Shown here piece after piece: positions 22,887 to 30,560 of a DNA stretch of 32,656 bases (the first letter of the stretch is position 1; each line of letters starts with the position of its first letter). Source of the DNA: Pseudomonas syringae (GTDB lineage: Bacteria; Pseudomonadota; Gammaproteobacteria; Pseudomonadales; Pseudomonadaceae). The stretch spans positions 1 through 32,656 of the forward strand of contig NZ_WKCB01000065.1 in NCBI RefSeq assembly GCF_021606685.1. The letters are read 5' to 3'. Both the position numbers and the translations under genes were made by a program. Under the pieces are notes generated by a model. It had not been told where the DNA came from. It saw only the letters and a program-made list of their open reading frames with translations, and searched no databases.

Positions 22887-23651
22887 CTAGTTCCCGCCGT
22901 CTGAATCCAGGCAGCGCGCAGACGCCGGTGGCTGTTTGCCGTACACCAGAAAGTCGCCGACCCATTGGGTGACGCAGCCAGCGGCGATCGCGGCGGGGGG
23001 CGTCGAGTCTTTGAGGCGCAGTTGCTCGACACTCGCATCAAGCGGCGCTGCGGGCCCGGCATTGATCAAGACCATGCGTGCGACGCGTTCGGAAAACAGC
23101 CCGGCATACCGGTTGCCGAGCTGGGCCGCCTGGGCGTTACCGACGTAGTTGAGCCGTGCTTCGCCCAGTTGGGCGCGCACGAACTCCATGTCCCGCGCGG
23201 CCAACTCGATACCTTTGTCCTGGCTCAAGTCACGGGGGCTCAGTTCGATCACGTCATAGCGGTTGACCAGGGTGCGATAGGCCGGGGTGGCGTAGGACTG
23301 CCAGCGGCTGACCAGATGGATGACGAACATTGTGCCCTGGCTGGTTGCCGGCTCGCCGGCCTGAATGAACACCACGCCCTCACGGCTGAGCGGGTCGCGT
23401 GCGCCGACGCGGGTCAGGGCCAGGCGCACAGAGCCGCGCCGGGGCGCGGCGTAGTCGCGGGGTACGCTCACACTGGCGCATTGGGTGCGCTCGAATACCT
23501 TGGGGTCCGGCTGTGCAAAACCGGGGAAGGGGCAGTCCAGCAGCCAGTCGATGGTGGTGGGTGCAATCAAGGGTTCGCCAAGGGCCGGGTGTGCTGCCAG
23601 CCAGATGCAGCCGCACATCAGGCTTCTTACCAGAACGCTGGGGGTCATCAC
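22887..23651 (-). CDS. Exported, catalytically degenerate alpha/beta-hydrolase (tripeptidyl-aminopeptidase-like), short form
   Basis: 254 residues. Residues 1-25 look like a signal peptide (VLVRSLMCGCIWLAAHPALGE). What follows tracks the secreted TAP-like alpha/beta-hydrolase family: DCPFPGF with a Cys pair (40, 58), CASVSVPRDYAAPRRGSV, then RYDVIELSPRD where the family has DxRG, and LNYVGNAQAAQLGNRYAGLF followed by ERVARMVLINAGP, where the family has GxSxG and LDGP. The nucleophile serine is missing: GNAQA (171-175) replaces GxSxG. The oxyanion-loop glycines are replaced too (FIQAGEPATSQG). The protein ends at 254 residues against about 500 in the family, so the catalytic Asp and His are absent. 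It is intact as an open frame, so either a pseudoenzyme with a binding role or an early decaying gene. Confidence 0.65.
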   Translation of the reverse strand: MMTPSVLVRSLMCGCIWLAAHPALGEPLIAPTTIDWLLDCPFPGFAQPDPKVFERTQCASVSVPRDYAAPRRGSVRLALTRVGARDPLSREGVVFIQAGEPATSQGTMFVIHLVSRWQSYATPAYRTLVNRYDVIELSPRDLSQDKGIELAARDMEFVRAQLGEARLNYVGNAQAAQLGNRYAGLFSERVARMVLINAGPAAPLDASVEQLRLKDSTPPAAIAAGCVTQWVGDFLVYGKQPPASARCLDSDGGN

Positions 23652-23698
23652 GAGGTACCAGGCAGCCGTCTAAGGACGGCTTTTTACCAAGGACCTCG
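23651..23698. terminator. Nested inverted repeat between opmQ and the hydrolase-like gene
   Basis: Core AGCCGTC (23664-23670), loop TAAG, GACGGCT (23675-23681), followed on the plus strand by TTTT; outer arms CGAGGT (23651-23656) and ACCTCG (23693-23698). It resembles a terminator, but its T run faces plus while both neighbouring genes run on minus. It may still stop minus-strand readthrough from opmQ, or act in the leader of the hydrolase-like gene. Confidence 0.5.
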
Positions 23699-23749
23699 GG
23701 TTGAGGAATGTAGGATTTAACGATGTGCTGTGTGGGATTTGTGATTTTG

Positions 23750-25165
23750 TTAGCGGCTATCGCTATTCCAGCCGCCACCCAATGCCTTGTACAGGGCAAT
23801 GCTGGCTTGCAAGCGCTGCAACCGCAGTTGCACGTTCAAGTCCTGGGCGGCGTACAGCGTACGCTGGGTTTCGAGCACGGTCAGCAGGTCTTCGGCCCCC
23901 GCTTCGTAACGGCTTTCGGCGATCTGGAAGGCGCTTTGGGCCTGCTGCAGCTCCTGGGCCTGCCATTGGCGCTGCTGGTCGAGGCGCGTGATGCTGCTGA
24001 GGGCCTTTTCCACATCGGCAAAGCCATTGATGATCGCGCCACGGTAGGTGTGCAGCAGTTCGTCCTGGCGGGCGCGGGCCTTGTCGCGCTCGGCACTCAA
24101 ACGGCCGTTGTTGAAGATCGGCCCGACGAGGCCGGCGGTCAGCGTGTAGTAGGGGCTGCGCAGGATCTCCATGGCTTTGTAGGCATCGGAGCCGAGGGTG
24201 GCGCCCAACGTCACGGTCGGCAGCATGGCGGCCCGCGCTACGGTGACGTCGGCCTGCGCTGCCGCCAGTTGCGCCTCGGCCTTGGCGATGTCGGGGCGGC
24301 GACTCAGCAGCTGGCTGGGCATACCGGCGCCGATGCTCGGCCAGGTCAAGGCCTGAAAGGGCTCGTCGCCCAGGTCCAGCGTTTGCACCGGCTGGCCGAG
24401 GAGGGCGGCCAGGGTGATCTGGCTGTCTTCGGCCAACTGCTGAATCAAGGGCAATTGACGCTGTTGGCTCGCTACCAGGCTTTTCTGCTGGGCCAGTTCC
24501 AGGGCGGTGGCGGAACCGGCGTCATAGCGGGTTTGTACCAGGTCGAGCACGTTGCGCGCATTCGCCAGGTTAAGCGCGGCGATCTGTTGGCGCTGGCGCG
24601 CCGCGAGGGTCTGCGCGTAACGGTCGGCGACATTGCCGAGCAACGTCAGCTCCACCGTTGCCTGGTCAAATTCGCTGGCCCGCAGGCTCTGCAGGGCGCT
24701 GTCGCGTGCAGCGGCGCGGCCACCCCAGAAGTCCACTTCATAACTGGCGGTGAGGCTGGCGCCGAAGTTGTCGACCACATCATCGCTTTGTGACGCGTCC
24801 AGGTTCGGCCCGCCGCTGCCGCGCAGCAGTTTCTGGCGGCTGGCGTCGAGGTTGAAGTTCACCTCGGGCAACAGCGGCCCGCCGGCAGCCACCGCGCTGG
24901 CCTGGGCCTGGCGCACACGGGCCATGGCGGCGGCCACGTCGAAACTGTCACGCCGGGCCTGCTCGACCAGGCGGTTGAGGTGCGCGCTGCCAAACTGCGT
25001 CCACCAGCGTTGGTTGGTGGCCCGGGTGGCGTCGCGCTCGGCAAACTGCCAGGCGGCCGGCGGCGCGATGCCGCTCTGCGGGCTGGTCGGGGTGGCGCTG
25101 CAGGCACCCAGCATCAGGCACACGCTGAGCAGGGACAGGTGCGAAGGGATGGATCGTTTATTCAC
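23750..25165 (-). CDS. opmQ: Outer-membrane efflux lipoprotein OpmQ of the pyoverdine exporter
   Basis: 471 residues. Signal peptide with a lipobox LGAC, lipidated Cys22, so an outer-membrane lipoprotein channel of the NodT/TolC class. The two-fold repeated OEP pattern is visible (WWTQFGSAHLNRLVEQA; YEVDFWGGRAAARDSALQSL; LLSRRPDIAKAEAQLAAAQADV; SRYEAGAEDLLTVLETQRTLY). It is the last gene of pvdR-pvdT-opmQ, overlapping pvdT by 8 nt. In P. aeruginosa the PvdRT-OpmQ pump secretes newly made pyoverdine and recycles it from the periplasm. The gene order and the neighbouring pvdA argue for this role rather than a general MacAB-TolC pump. Confidence 0.87.
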   Translation of the reverse strand: MNKRSIPSHLSLLSVCLMLGACSATPTSPQSGIAPPAAWQFAERDATRATNQRWWTQFGSAHLNRLVEQARRDSFDVAAAMARVRQAQASAVAAGGPLLPEVNFNLDASRQKLLRGSGGPNLDASQSDDVVDNFGASLTASYEVDFWGGRAAARDSALQSLRASEFDQATVELTLLGNVADRYAQTLAARQRQQIAALNLANARNVLDLVQTRYDAGSATALELAQQKSLVASQQRQLPLIQQLAEDSQITLAALLGQPVQTLDLGDEPFQALTWPSIGAGMPSQLLSRRPDIAKAEAQLAAAQADVTVARAAMLPTVTLGATLGSDAYKAMEILRSPYYTLTAGLVGPIFNNGRLSAERDKARARQDELLHTYRGAIINGFADVEKALSSITRLDQQRQWQAQELQQAQSAFQIAESRYEAGAEDLLTVLETQRTLYAAQDLNVQLRLQRLQASIALYKALGGGWNSDSR

Positions 25166-27128
25166 TGGTCAACGCCTTAACCGGATCGAGCCGGGCAGCT
25201 TTACGGGCCGGCATGAAGCCGAATACGACGCCGGTGACCAGCGCGCAGCCAAATGCGCCAAGCACTGCCACCAGGGAAAACTGCACGGCCACCTTGGCCA
25301 GCACCAGCACGCCTCCCACCAGTAACGCCAGGGCGATACCGCACAGGCCGCCGACCACCGAGAGCATCACTGCCTCGGTGAGGAACTGGCGCAGAATGTC
25401 GCGCTGCCGGGCGCCGGTGGCCATGCGGATGCCGATTTCGCGGGTCCGCTCGCGCACGGTCATCAGCATGATATTCATCACGCCGATGCCGCCCACCAAC
25501 AGCGAAATCGCGGCAATCGAACCGAGCATCAGCGACAGCGTGTTCTGGGTACGCGCCTCGGCCTGGATCATGGCGGCGTTGTTGGTCAGCTCGTAGTCGC
25601 GCTTGCCGTGGTGCAGCCGTTGCATCAGCTGGTCGATGGCCACTTCGGCTTCGCGGACCTTGCGCGCATCGGCGGCGGCGATCACCACATACTCGGGGTT
25701 GTAGCTGCCGAACAGGCGCACGCTGGCGGCGGTGTAGGGAATGGCGATGCGGTCGTCGCTATCCTTGTTGCCGGAGCTGGCGCCTTTTTCCGCGAGCACG
25801 CCGATCACCTGGAAGGGCACGTTTTCAATCAGGATGTACTGGCCGATCGGGTTGACCTGGCCCTTGAAGAGTTTTTCCTTGATGCGGTGGCCGATCACTG
25901 CAACGGTCGCCCCGGTGCGCTCGTCCGCCTCGGTAAAGTAACTGCCTTCGACCACCGGCCAGTTGAAAATCAGCGGGAAATTGGTGTCGTTGCCGCCCAC
26001 GTACGCCATGTAGTCGACATTGCCGAAACGCACCCCGGCCTCGGTGCCGTTGACCGGCATGATCCGTTTGACCTGGGGCAACGCCGACAGCGCCTTGACG
26101 TCATCCAAGGTCACGATACCCAACGGCGTACGCGGGTTGGGCGAGGAACCGCTCAAGTACAGAATGTTGGAGCCGAACGCGCCCATCTGCGCCATGACCT
26201 GGCGCTTGCTGCCTTCGCCCACCGCCAGCATCACCACCACCGACGCCACGCCGATGATGATGCCCAGCAAGGTCAGCGCGGTGCGGAAGCGGTTGATCCA
26301 CATCACCCGCCACGCCGCCTGTACCGCATCCACCAGTTCGGCCTTCCAGGCGCCATTGTGTTCGGCGCCGTCGACCAGGCGCTGGCGCAGGTCCACCGCC
26401 TGCAGGGCACCGTCGCTGACCGTCGGCGCAGCCGCGTTGCCAGCGGCCGAATCACTGATGATCAAGCCGTCGCGAATCTCGATGATGCGGTTGGCCCGCG
26501 CCGCTACATCGCGGTCGTGGGTGATCAGGATCACCACATGGCCCTGGCTGGCCAACTCGTCGAGCAGGGTCATGACCTCGGCGCCGCTGTGGGTATCGAG
26601 GGCGCCGGTGGGTTCGTCGGCGAGAATGATGTGGCCGCCGTTCATCAGTGCGCGGGCAATCGACACGCGCTGCTGTTGGCCGCCGGACAACTGGTGCGGA
26701 CGGTTGCCGGTGCGTTCGGCCAGGCCCAGGCGGGTCAGCAGGGCGTTGGCGCGGGCGTGGCGTTCGGCGGCGCTGATACCGGCGTAGATCGCCGGCATCT
26801 CGACGTTTTCCTGGGCCGAGCCCGAGGGGATCAGGTGGTAGCCCTGGAACACGAAGCCAAACGCCTCACGGCGCAGCCAGGCCAGCGCGTCGCTGTCCAG
26901 GTGGGCGACGTTTTCCCCGGCGAACAGGTAGTCGCCGACGCTGGGGCGGTCGAGGCAGCCGAGGATATTCATCAACGTCGACTTGCCTGAGCCGGAGGCG
27001 CCGACAATCGCCACGAATTCGCCGGCATGGATCGACAGGTCGATGCCGCGCAAGACATCGACCTGCGGGCTGTCGCCGCCGCCGTAGGACTTGCGGATGT
27101 TCTTGAGTTCGATCAGGGGCGTGGTCAC
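25158..27128 (-). CDS. pvdT: PvdT, MacB-type ATPase/permease of the pyoverdine exporter
   Basis: 656 residues combining an N-terminal ABC domain with a MacB/FtsX-type permease. ABC domain about 1-230: Walker A GASGSGKST (43-51), signature LSGGQQQR, Walker B IILADEPTGALD. One membrane helix at about 285-305 (TALTLLGIIIGVASVVVMLAVG), a large periplasmic domain (about 310-530), then three C-terminal helices with the FtsX pattern (GIGVMNIMLMTVRERTREIG and following). MacB-type pumps drive export of siderophores, macrolides or toxins by mechanotransmission. It starts 1-2 nt after the pvdR stop and overlaps opmQ by 8 nt, so the three are one transcript. Confidence 0.88.
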   Translation of the reverse strand: MTTPLIELKNIRKSYGGGDSPQVDVLRGIDLSIHAGEFVAIVGASGSGKSTLMNILGCLDRPSVGDYLFAGENVAHLDSDALAWLRREAFGFVFQGYHLIPSGSAQENVEMPAIYAGISAAERHARANALLTRLGLAERTGNRPHQLSGGQQQRVSIARALMNGGHIILADEPTGALDTHSGAEVMTLLDELASQGHVVILITHDRDVAARANRIIEIRDGLIISDSAAGNAAAPTVSDGALQAVDLRQRLVDGAEHNGAWKAELVDAVQAAWRVMWINRFRTALTLLGIIIGVASVVVMLAVGEGSKRQVMAQMGAFGSNILYLSGSSPNPRTPLGIVTLDDVKALSALPQVKRIMPVNGTEAGVRFGNVDYMAYVGGNDTNFPLIFNWPVVEGSYFTEADERTGATVAVIGHRIKEKLFKGQVNPIGQYILIENVPFQVIGVLAEKGASSGNKDSDDRIAIPYTAASVRLFGSYNPEYVVIAAADARKVREAEVAIDQLMQRLHHGKRDYELTNNAAMIQAEARTQNTLSLMLGSIAAISLLVGGIGVMNIMLMTVRERTREIGIRMATGARQRDILRQFLTEAVMLSVVGGLCGIALALLVGGVLVLAKVAVQFSLVAVLGAFGCALVTGVVFGFMPARKAARLDPVKALTSE

Positions 27129-27129
27129 C

Positions 27130-28299
27130 TCAACCCCCGTTGCCGTCAGCCGGGCCGATCAGCAGGTGATCGCCTTCGCGCAGGCCGTCGAGCACCTCGA
27201 CCCGCAGGCGGTCACTGATGCCCAGGTGCACTTCGCGCTCTTCGATACGGCCGTTTTCCGCTACCACGCGGGCGATCTGTTTGTCGGCGCTGGCGGTGCC
27301 CTGCAAGGCGGCGACCGGCACCGTGAGGGCATCCTTGACGGCGCTCGCGACAAAAAATACCTGGGTGGTCATTTCGGCCATCAGGGCGTTGTCGCTGTTG
27401 TCCACGTCCAGCAGCACGGTGTACAGCACCACGCGGCCGCTGCCGCTTTTATTGGAACTGTTGGGGCTGCCGCTGCCCTGGGTTTCATTCAGCGGCTTGG
27501 GCGGGATCGGCAGGATCTGCCGCACGGTGCTGGTCCAGCGCCGGTTGCCGCCGCTGAGGGTGGTGAAGTAGGCGGTCATGCCAGGTTTGACGTGGCCGAT
27601 ATCGGCTTCGGAGACTTCGGCCCACACGGTCATGGGCGACAGCTTGGCGATGCGCAGGATCAGCGGCGTCTGCTGCTGGGCGTTGAGGGTCTGGCCGACT
27701 CGCGCGTCCACCGCCACCACCGTGCCGGTCATCGGCGCATAAATGCGCGTGTAGCCCAGCTCCGCTTCGTCGCTGCGCAGGCTGGCCTGGGCCTGCAGGA
27801 TCTGCGCCTGGAACATGTCCATGCGCGCCTGGGTTGCGCTCAGTTCGGCCTTGGCAGTTTGCACGTCCTCTTCGCGGGTCGCGTTACCGGCGGCCAGGCG
27901 CTGCTGGCGCTGGTACTTCTGGCGGGCCAGTTGGTGCTGGGCTTTTTGTTCCTGCAATTGGGCCTTGAGGTTTTCGATGGCGTAGCGGCTGGCGTCGAGC
28001 TTGGCCTTTTGCGTGGAAGGGTCGATCTCAACCAGCAGTTGGCCTTCCTGAACCTGGTCCCCGGCCTCGACATGGATCTTGCGGATCTGCCCGGAGGCTT
28101 GCGCGCCCACATCCACATAGCGGCGCGGCTGCAGCGTGCCCAGCGCGGTGACGCTGTTTTCGATACTGCCGCGGCTGACGGTGACGGTGGTCAGCGTGTC
28201 ACGCCCCGGCGGCAGCACCTGCCAGGCCGCGACGGCGATGATGGGGATCAGGCACGCGATAACGAACAAGGCGCGTCGGGCAGGTCGAGGGCGTTTCAT
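27130..28299 (-). CDS. pvdR: PvdR, periplasmic adaptor (membrane fusion protein) of the pyoverdine exporter
   Basis: 389 residues from ATG 28299 (MKRPRPARRALFVIAC); upstream in-frame TTG at 28350 would lie about at the transcription start predicted by the IS box and is rejected. One N-terminal membrane anchor (about 9-27), then the MacA/HlyD layout: first beta-barrel/lipoyl half (GTLQPRRYVDVGAQASGQIRKI), a long coiled-coil hairpin (about 85-170, rich in Gln/Ala/Lys), second lipoyl half (YTRIYAPMTGTVVAVDARVGQTL) and the beta-barrel. It links PvdT with OpmQ across the periplasm. Transcription from the PvdS box at 28355-28378 is likely. Confidence 0.88.
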   Translation of the reverse strand: MKRPRPARRALFVIACLIPIIAVAAWQVLPPGRDTLTTVTVSRGSIENSVTALGTLQPRRYVDVGAQASGQIRKIHVEAGDQVQEGQLLVEIDPSTQKAKLDASRYAIENLKAQLQEQKAQHQLARQKYQRQQRLAAGNATREEDVQTAKAELSATQARMDMFQAQILQAQASLRSDEAELGYTRIYAPMTGTVVAVDARVGQTLNAQQQTPLILRIAKLSPMTVWAEVSEADIGHVKPGMTAYFTTLSGGNRRWTSTVRQILPIPPKPLNETQGSGSPNSSNKSGSGRVVLYTVLLDVDNSDNALMAEMTTQVFFVASAVKDALTVPVAALQGTASADKQIARVVAENGRIEEREVHLGISDRLRVEVLDGLREGDHLLIGPADGNGG

Positions 28300-28354
28300 G
28301 CGTTGGTTCCAGCCAGGAAAGTTCGGACCGCAGTTGCGGGGAGCTGACAAGTAA

Positions 28355-28378
28355 ACGAGGGAATTGCGCGGGGATTTA
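28355..28378 (-). promoter_or_regulatory. PvdS-dependent iron-starvation (IS) promoter of pvdR-pvdT-opmQ
   Basis: On the minus strand CTAAATCCCC (TAAAT at 28378-28374) is followed 16 nt later by CGT (28357-28355). This is the known PvdS -35/-10 arrangement TAAAT-N16-CGT, including the flanking CCC. It puts the start of transcription about 50 nt before the PvdR ATG. Confidence 0.85.
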
Positions 28379-28453
28379 GGCAGTTACCGGCGTAAATACA
28401 GTGACTCTGGAGAAAAAAATCGACCGTTGGTGCAAGTCTGCTTTAAAAGTAGA

Positions 28454-28468
28454 TGAGAATTACTATAA
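28454..28468. promoter_or_regulatory. Fur-box-like site upstream of the sigma-factor gene
   Basis: TGAGAAT T ACTATAA compares with the 7-1-7 Fur consensus TGATAAT-N-ATTATCA at 11 of 14 arm positions. It lies about 90-100 nt upstream of the chosen FpvI start, with TATAAA overlapping its right half as a possible -10. Iron-loaded Fur would thus repress the sigma gene. Confidence 0.6.
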
Positions 28469-28554
28469 ATTGCATGCGCGCAAACTGCCATCACCGAACC
28501 ACTGTCTTTTTTTGCACCCAAGGACCTAATGCCGCCACCCGGCGGTCGGGAGTC

Positions 28555-29037
28555 ATGTTGGAAAACTACTATCGCGAGCTGGTGTGTTTCCTGTACGCCA
28601 AGCTGGGCAACCGTCAGGTCGCCGAGGATGTGGTGCATGACGCGTACGTCCGGGTGCTGGAACGTTCCAGCGACATTCCCATCGAACAACCCCGCGCGTT
28701 CTTGTATCGCACCGCGCTGAACCTGGTGATCGACGGCCACCGGCGCAACGCCCTGCGCCAGGTCGAACCCCTGGAGGTGCTCGACAGCGAAGAGCGTTTT
28801 GCCGTCTGTTCGCCCCACACCAGCCACGACCACAGCCAGCGCCTGGCAATGCTTGAGCGCGCCCTCGCCGAACTGCCGCCGGCCTGTCGCGACAGTTTTC
28901 TGCTGCGCAAACTCGAGGGCATGACCCACCTGCAAATCGCCGAGCACCTGAGCATTTCCCGCCCGCTGGTGGAAAAGCACATCGTCAACGCGATGAAGCA
29001 CTGCCGGGTGCGGATGCGTGAGTGGGAAGCGCACTGA
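28555..29037 (+). CDS. fpvI: ECF sigma factor, FpvI-type (siderophore receptor sigma factor)
   Basis: 160 residues from ATG 28555 (MLENYYRELVCFLYAKLG). Region 2 (about 5-65) has QVAEDVVHDAYVRVLERSS and RAFLYRTALNLVIDGHRR; region 4 (about 100-155) has LAELPPACRDSFLLRKLEGM and a helix-turn-helix SISRPLVEKHIVNAMKHC. As I recall P. aeruginosa FpvI it is very similar, and the position beside pvdA agrees. FpvI drives the fpvA pyoverdine receptor gene. The only ribosome site, GGGAG, is 2 nt from the ATG, unusually close, and a CCGCC-ACCC-GGCGG hairpin (28532-28545) lies just upstream, so translation may be weak or controlled. The fpvR anti-sigma gene expected between this gene and pvdR is absent here. 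Confidence 0.82.
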   Translation: MLENYYRELVCFLYAKLGNRQVAEDVVHDAYVRVLERSSDIPIEQPRAFLYRTALNLVIDGHRRNALRQVEPLEVLDSEERFAVCSPHTSHDHSQRLAMLERALAELPPACRDSFLLRKLEGMTHLQIAEHLSISRPLVEKHIVNAMKHCRVRMREWEAH

Positions 29038-29049
29038 TCAGCGATCAGT

Positions 29050-29073
29050 TAAATTTTATTTCACTGTCCTCGT
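29050..29073 (+). promoter_or_regulatory. PvdS-dependent iron-starvation (IS) promoter of pvdA
   Basis: TAAAT at 29050-29054, exactly 16 nt, then CGT at 29071-29073. This is the PvdS box, about 84 nt before the pvdA ATG and 13 nt after the fpvI stop. It gives pvdA its own PvdS control independent of the fpvI transcript. Confidence 0.88.
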
Positions 29074-29156
29074 TTCCTATCAACACATGGCCTGTTGTTC
29101 AGGTCTTGAAGGTATTCCCGCCCCACCGCCAAGGGGCTTATCCAGAGGACACTGGA

Positions 29157-30494
29157 ATGACACAGGCAATTGCTTCGCCCGCGGTTCACGACCTGATCGG
29201 TATCGGTTTCGGCCCCTCGAACCTGGCGCTGGCCATCGCCCTGCAGGAGCGCGAAAAGGCCCAGGGCAAACTGGACGTGCTGTTTCTCGACAAACAGGCC
29301 GACTACCGCTGGCACGGCAATACCCTGGTCACCCAGAGCGAATTGCAGATTTCGTTCCTCAAGGACCTGGTGACCCTGCGCAATCCCACCAGCCCTTACT
29401 CGTTCGTCAACTACCTGAAAGCCCACGACCGGCTGGTGGACTTCATCAACCTGGGCACCTTCTACCCGTGCCGCATGGAGTACAACGACTACCTGCGTTG
29501 GGTCGCGGGGCAGTTTCCGACCCAGGCGCGCTACGGCGAGGAAGTGCTGGCCATCGAGCCGATCCTGCATCAGCAGCAGGTTGAGGCGCTGCGTGTGATC
29601 TCCCGCGATGCGCTGGGCGAACAGCATGTGCGTACCACCCGCTCGGTGGTGGTCAGCGCCGGTGGCACACCGCGTATTCCCGAGGCGTTCAAGGGCCTCA
29701 AGGGTGATAGCCGGGTATTCCACCATTCGCAATACCTGGAGCGCATGGCCACCCAGCCATGCGTGGATGGCAAGGCGATGCGCATTGCGATCATCGGCGG
29801 CGGCCAGAGTGCGGCTGAAGCCTTTATCGACCTGAACGACAGCTTCCCTTCGGTGCAGGTCGACATGATCCTGCGCGGTTCGGCACTCAAGCCGGCCGAT
29901 GACAGCCCGTTCGTCAACGAAGTGTTCTCGCCGGCGTTCACCGACCTGGTCTTCCAGCAGGTGGGGGCGGAGCGTGAGCGCCTGGTCGCCGAATACCAGA
30001 ACACCAACTATTCGGTGGTGGACCTGGACCTGATCGAACGCATCTACGGGATTTTCTACCGCCAGAAAGTCTCGGGCATTGCGCGCCAGGCGTTCCGCAC
30101 CATGACCGTGGTCGAGAAGGCCACCCCGGGCCCGCTGGGCATCGAACTGGTGCTGCGCAATAACGCCAACGGCGAAACCAGCATCAACCATTACGATGCG
30201 GTGATCCTGGCCACCGGCTATGAGCGCGAGACGCATCGCGCATTGCTGGCGCCGCTGGAAGACTATCTGGGCGAATTCGAAGTTGCACGCGACTATCGCA
30301 TCGTCACCGATGAGCGTTGCAACGCCGGGATTTACATCCAGGGCTTCAGTCAGGCCAGCCATGGCCTGAGCGATACGTTGCTGTCGGTATTGCCGATTCG
30401 TGCCGATGAGATCGCGGCGTCGCTGTACGCCCTCGACCGTGGGCGCGGCAAGAGCCGTTCGGTGCAGGACCTGCTGCTGGCCACCGCCAGCTGA
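29157..30494 (+). CDS. pvdA: PvdA, L-ornithine N5-monooxygenase (pyoverdine biosynthesis)
   Basis: 445 residues from ATG 29157, which has AGAGGA 7 nt upstream; the frame is open to 29022 but that part overlaps fpvI and its promoter. FAD motif GIGFGPSN (15-22), NADPH motif GGGQSAAE (214-221) and the ATGYE motif (352-356) are those of class B N-hydroxylating monooxygenases. It hydroxylates the delta-nitrogen of L-ornithine with NADPH and O2, giving the N5-hydroxyornithine that becomes the hydroxamate iron ligand of pyoverdine. Membership of the block with pvdR-pvdT-opmQ and a PvdS box make the identification firm. Length agrees with known PvdA proteins (about 443). Confidence 0.96.
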   Translation: MTQAIASPAVHDLIGIGFGPSNLALAIALQEREKAQGKLDVLFLDKQADYRWHGNTLVTQSELQISFLKDLVTLRNPTSPYSFVNYLKAHDRLVDFINLGTFYPCRMEYNDYLRWVAGQFPTQARYGEEVLAIEPILHQQQVEALRVISRDALGEQHVRTTRSVVVSAGGTPRIPEAFKGLKGDSRVFHHSQYLERMATQPCVDGKAMRIAIIGGGQSAAEAFIDLNDSFPSVQVDMILRGSALKPADDSPFVNEVFSPAFTDLVFQQVGAERERLVAEYQNTNYSVVDLDLIERIYGIFYRQKVSGIARQAFRTMTVVEKATPGPLGIELVLRNNANGETSINHYDAVILATGYERETHRALLAPLEDYLGEFEVARDYRIVTDERCNAGIYIQGFSQASHGLSDTLLSVLPIRADEIAASLYALDRGRGKSRSVQDLLLATAS

Positions 30495-30525
30495 CAGGCT
30501 GCACTTGTGACCTGAGGGACTGACT

Positions 30526-30549
30526 GATACTGTACAAAAAACCAGTATC
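30526..30549. promoter_or_regulatory. LexA (SOS) operator upstream of the radical-SAM repair pair
   Basis: CTG (30530-30532), ten bases TACAAAAAAC, CAG (30543-30545): the CTG-N10-CAG LexA core. It is embedded in a larger perfect palindrome, GATACTG (30526-30532) and CAGTATC (30543-30549). The right edge is 11 nt from the start codon, where LexA would block transcription of the following operon. Confidence 0.82.
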
Positions 30550-30560
30550 GGTAGCCCCTC

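Noticed and set aside
23750..28299. General MacAB-TolC macrolide efflux system
   Set aside because: The domains fit, but the PvdS box before the first gene, a NodT-type lipoprotein as third gene and the adjoining fpvI-pvdA block indicate PvdRT-OpmQ.
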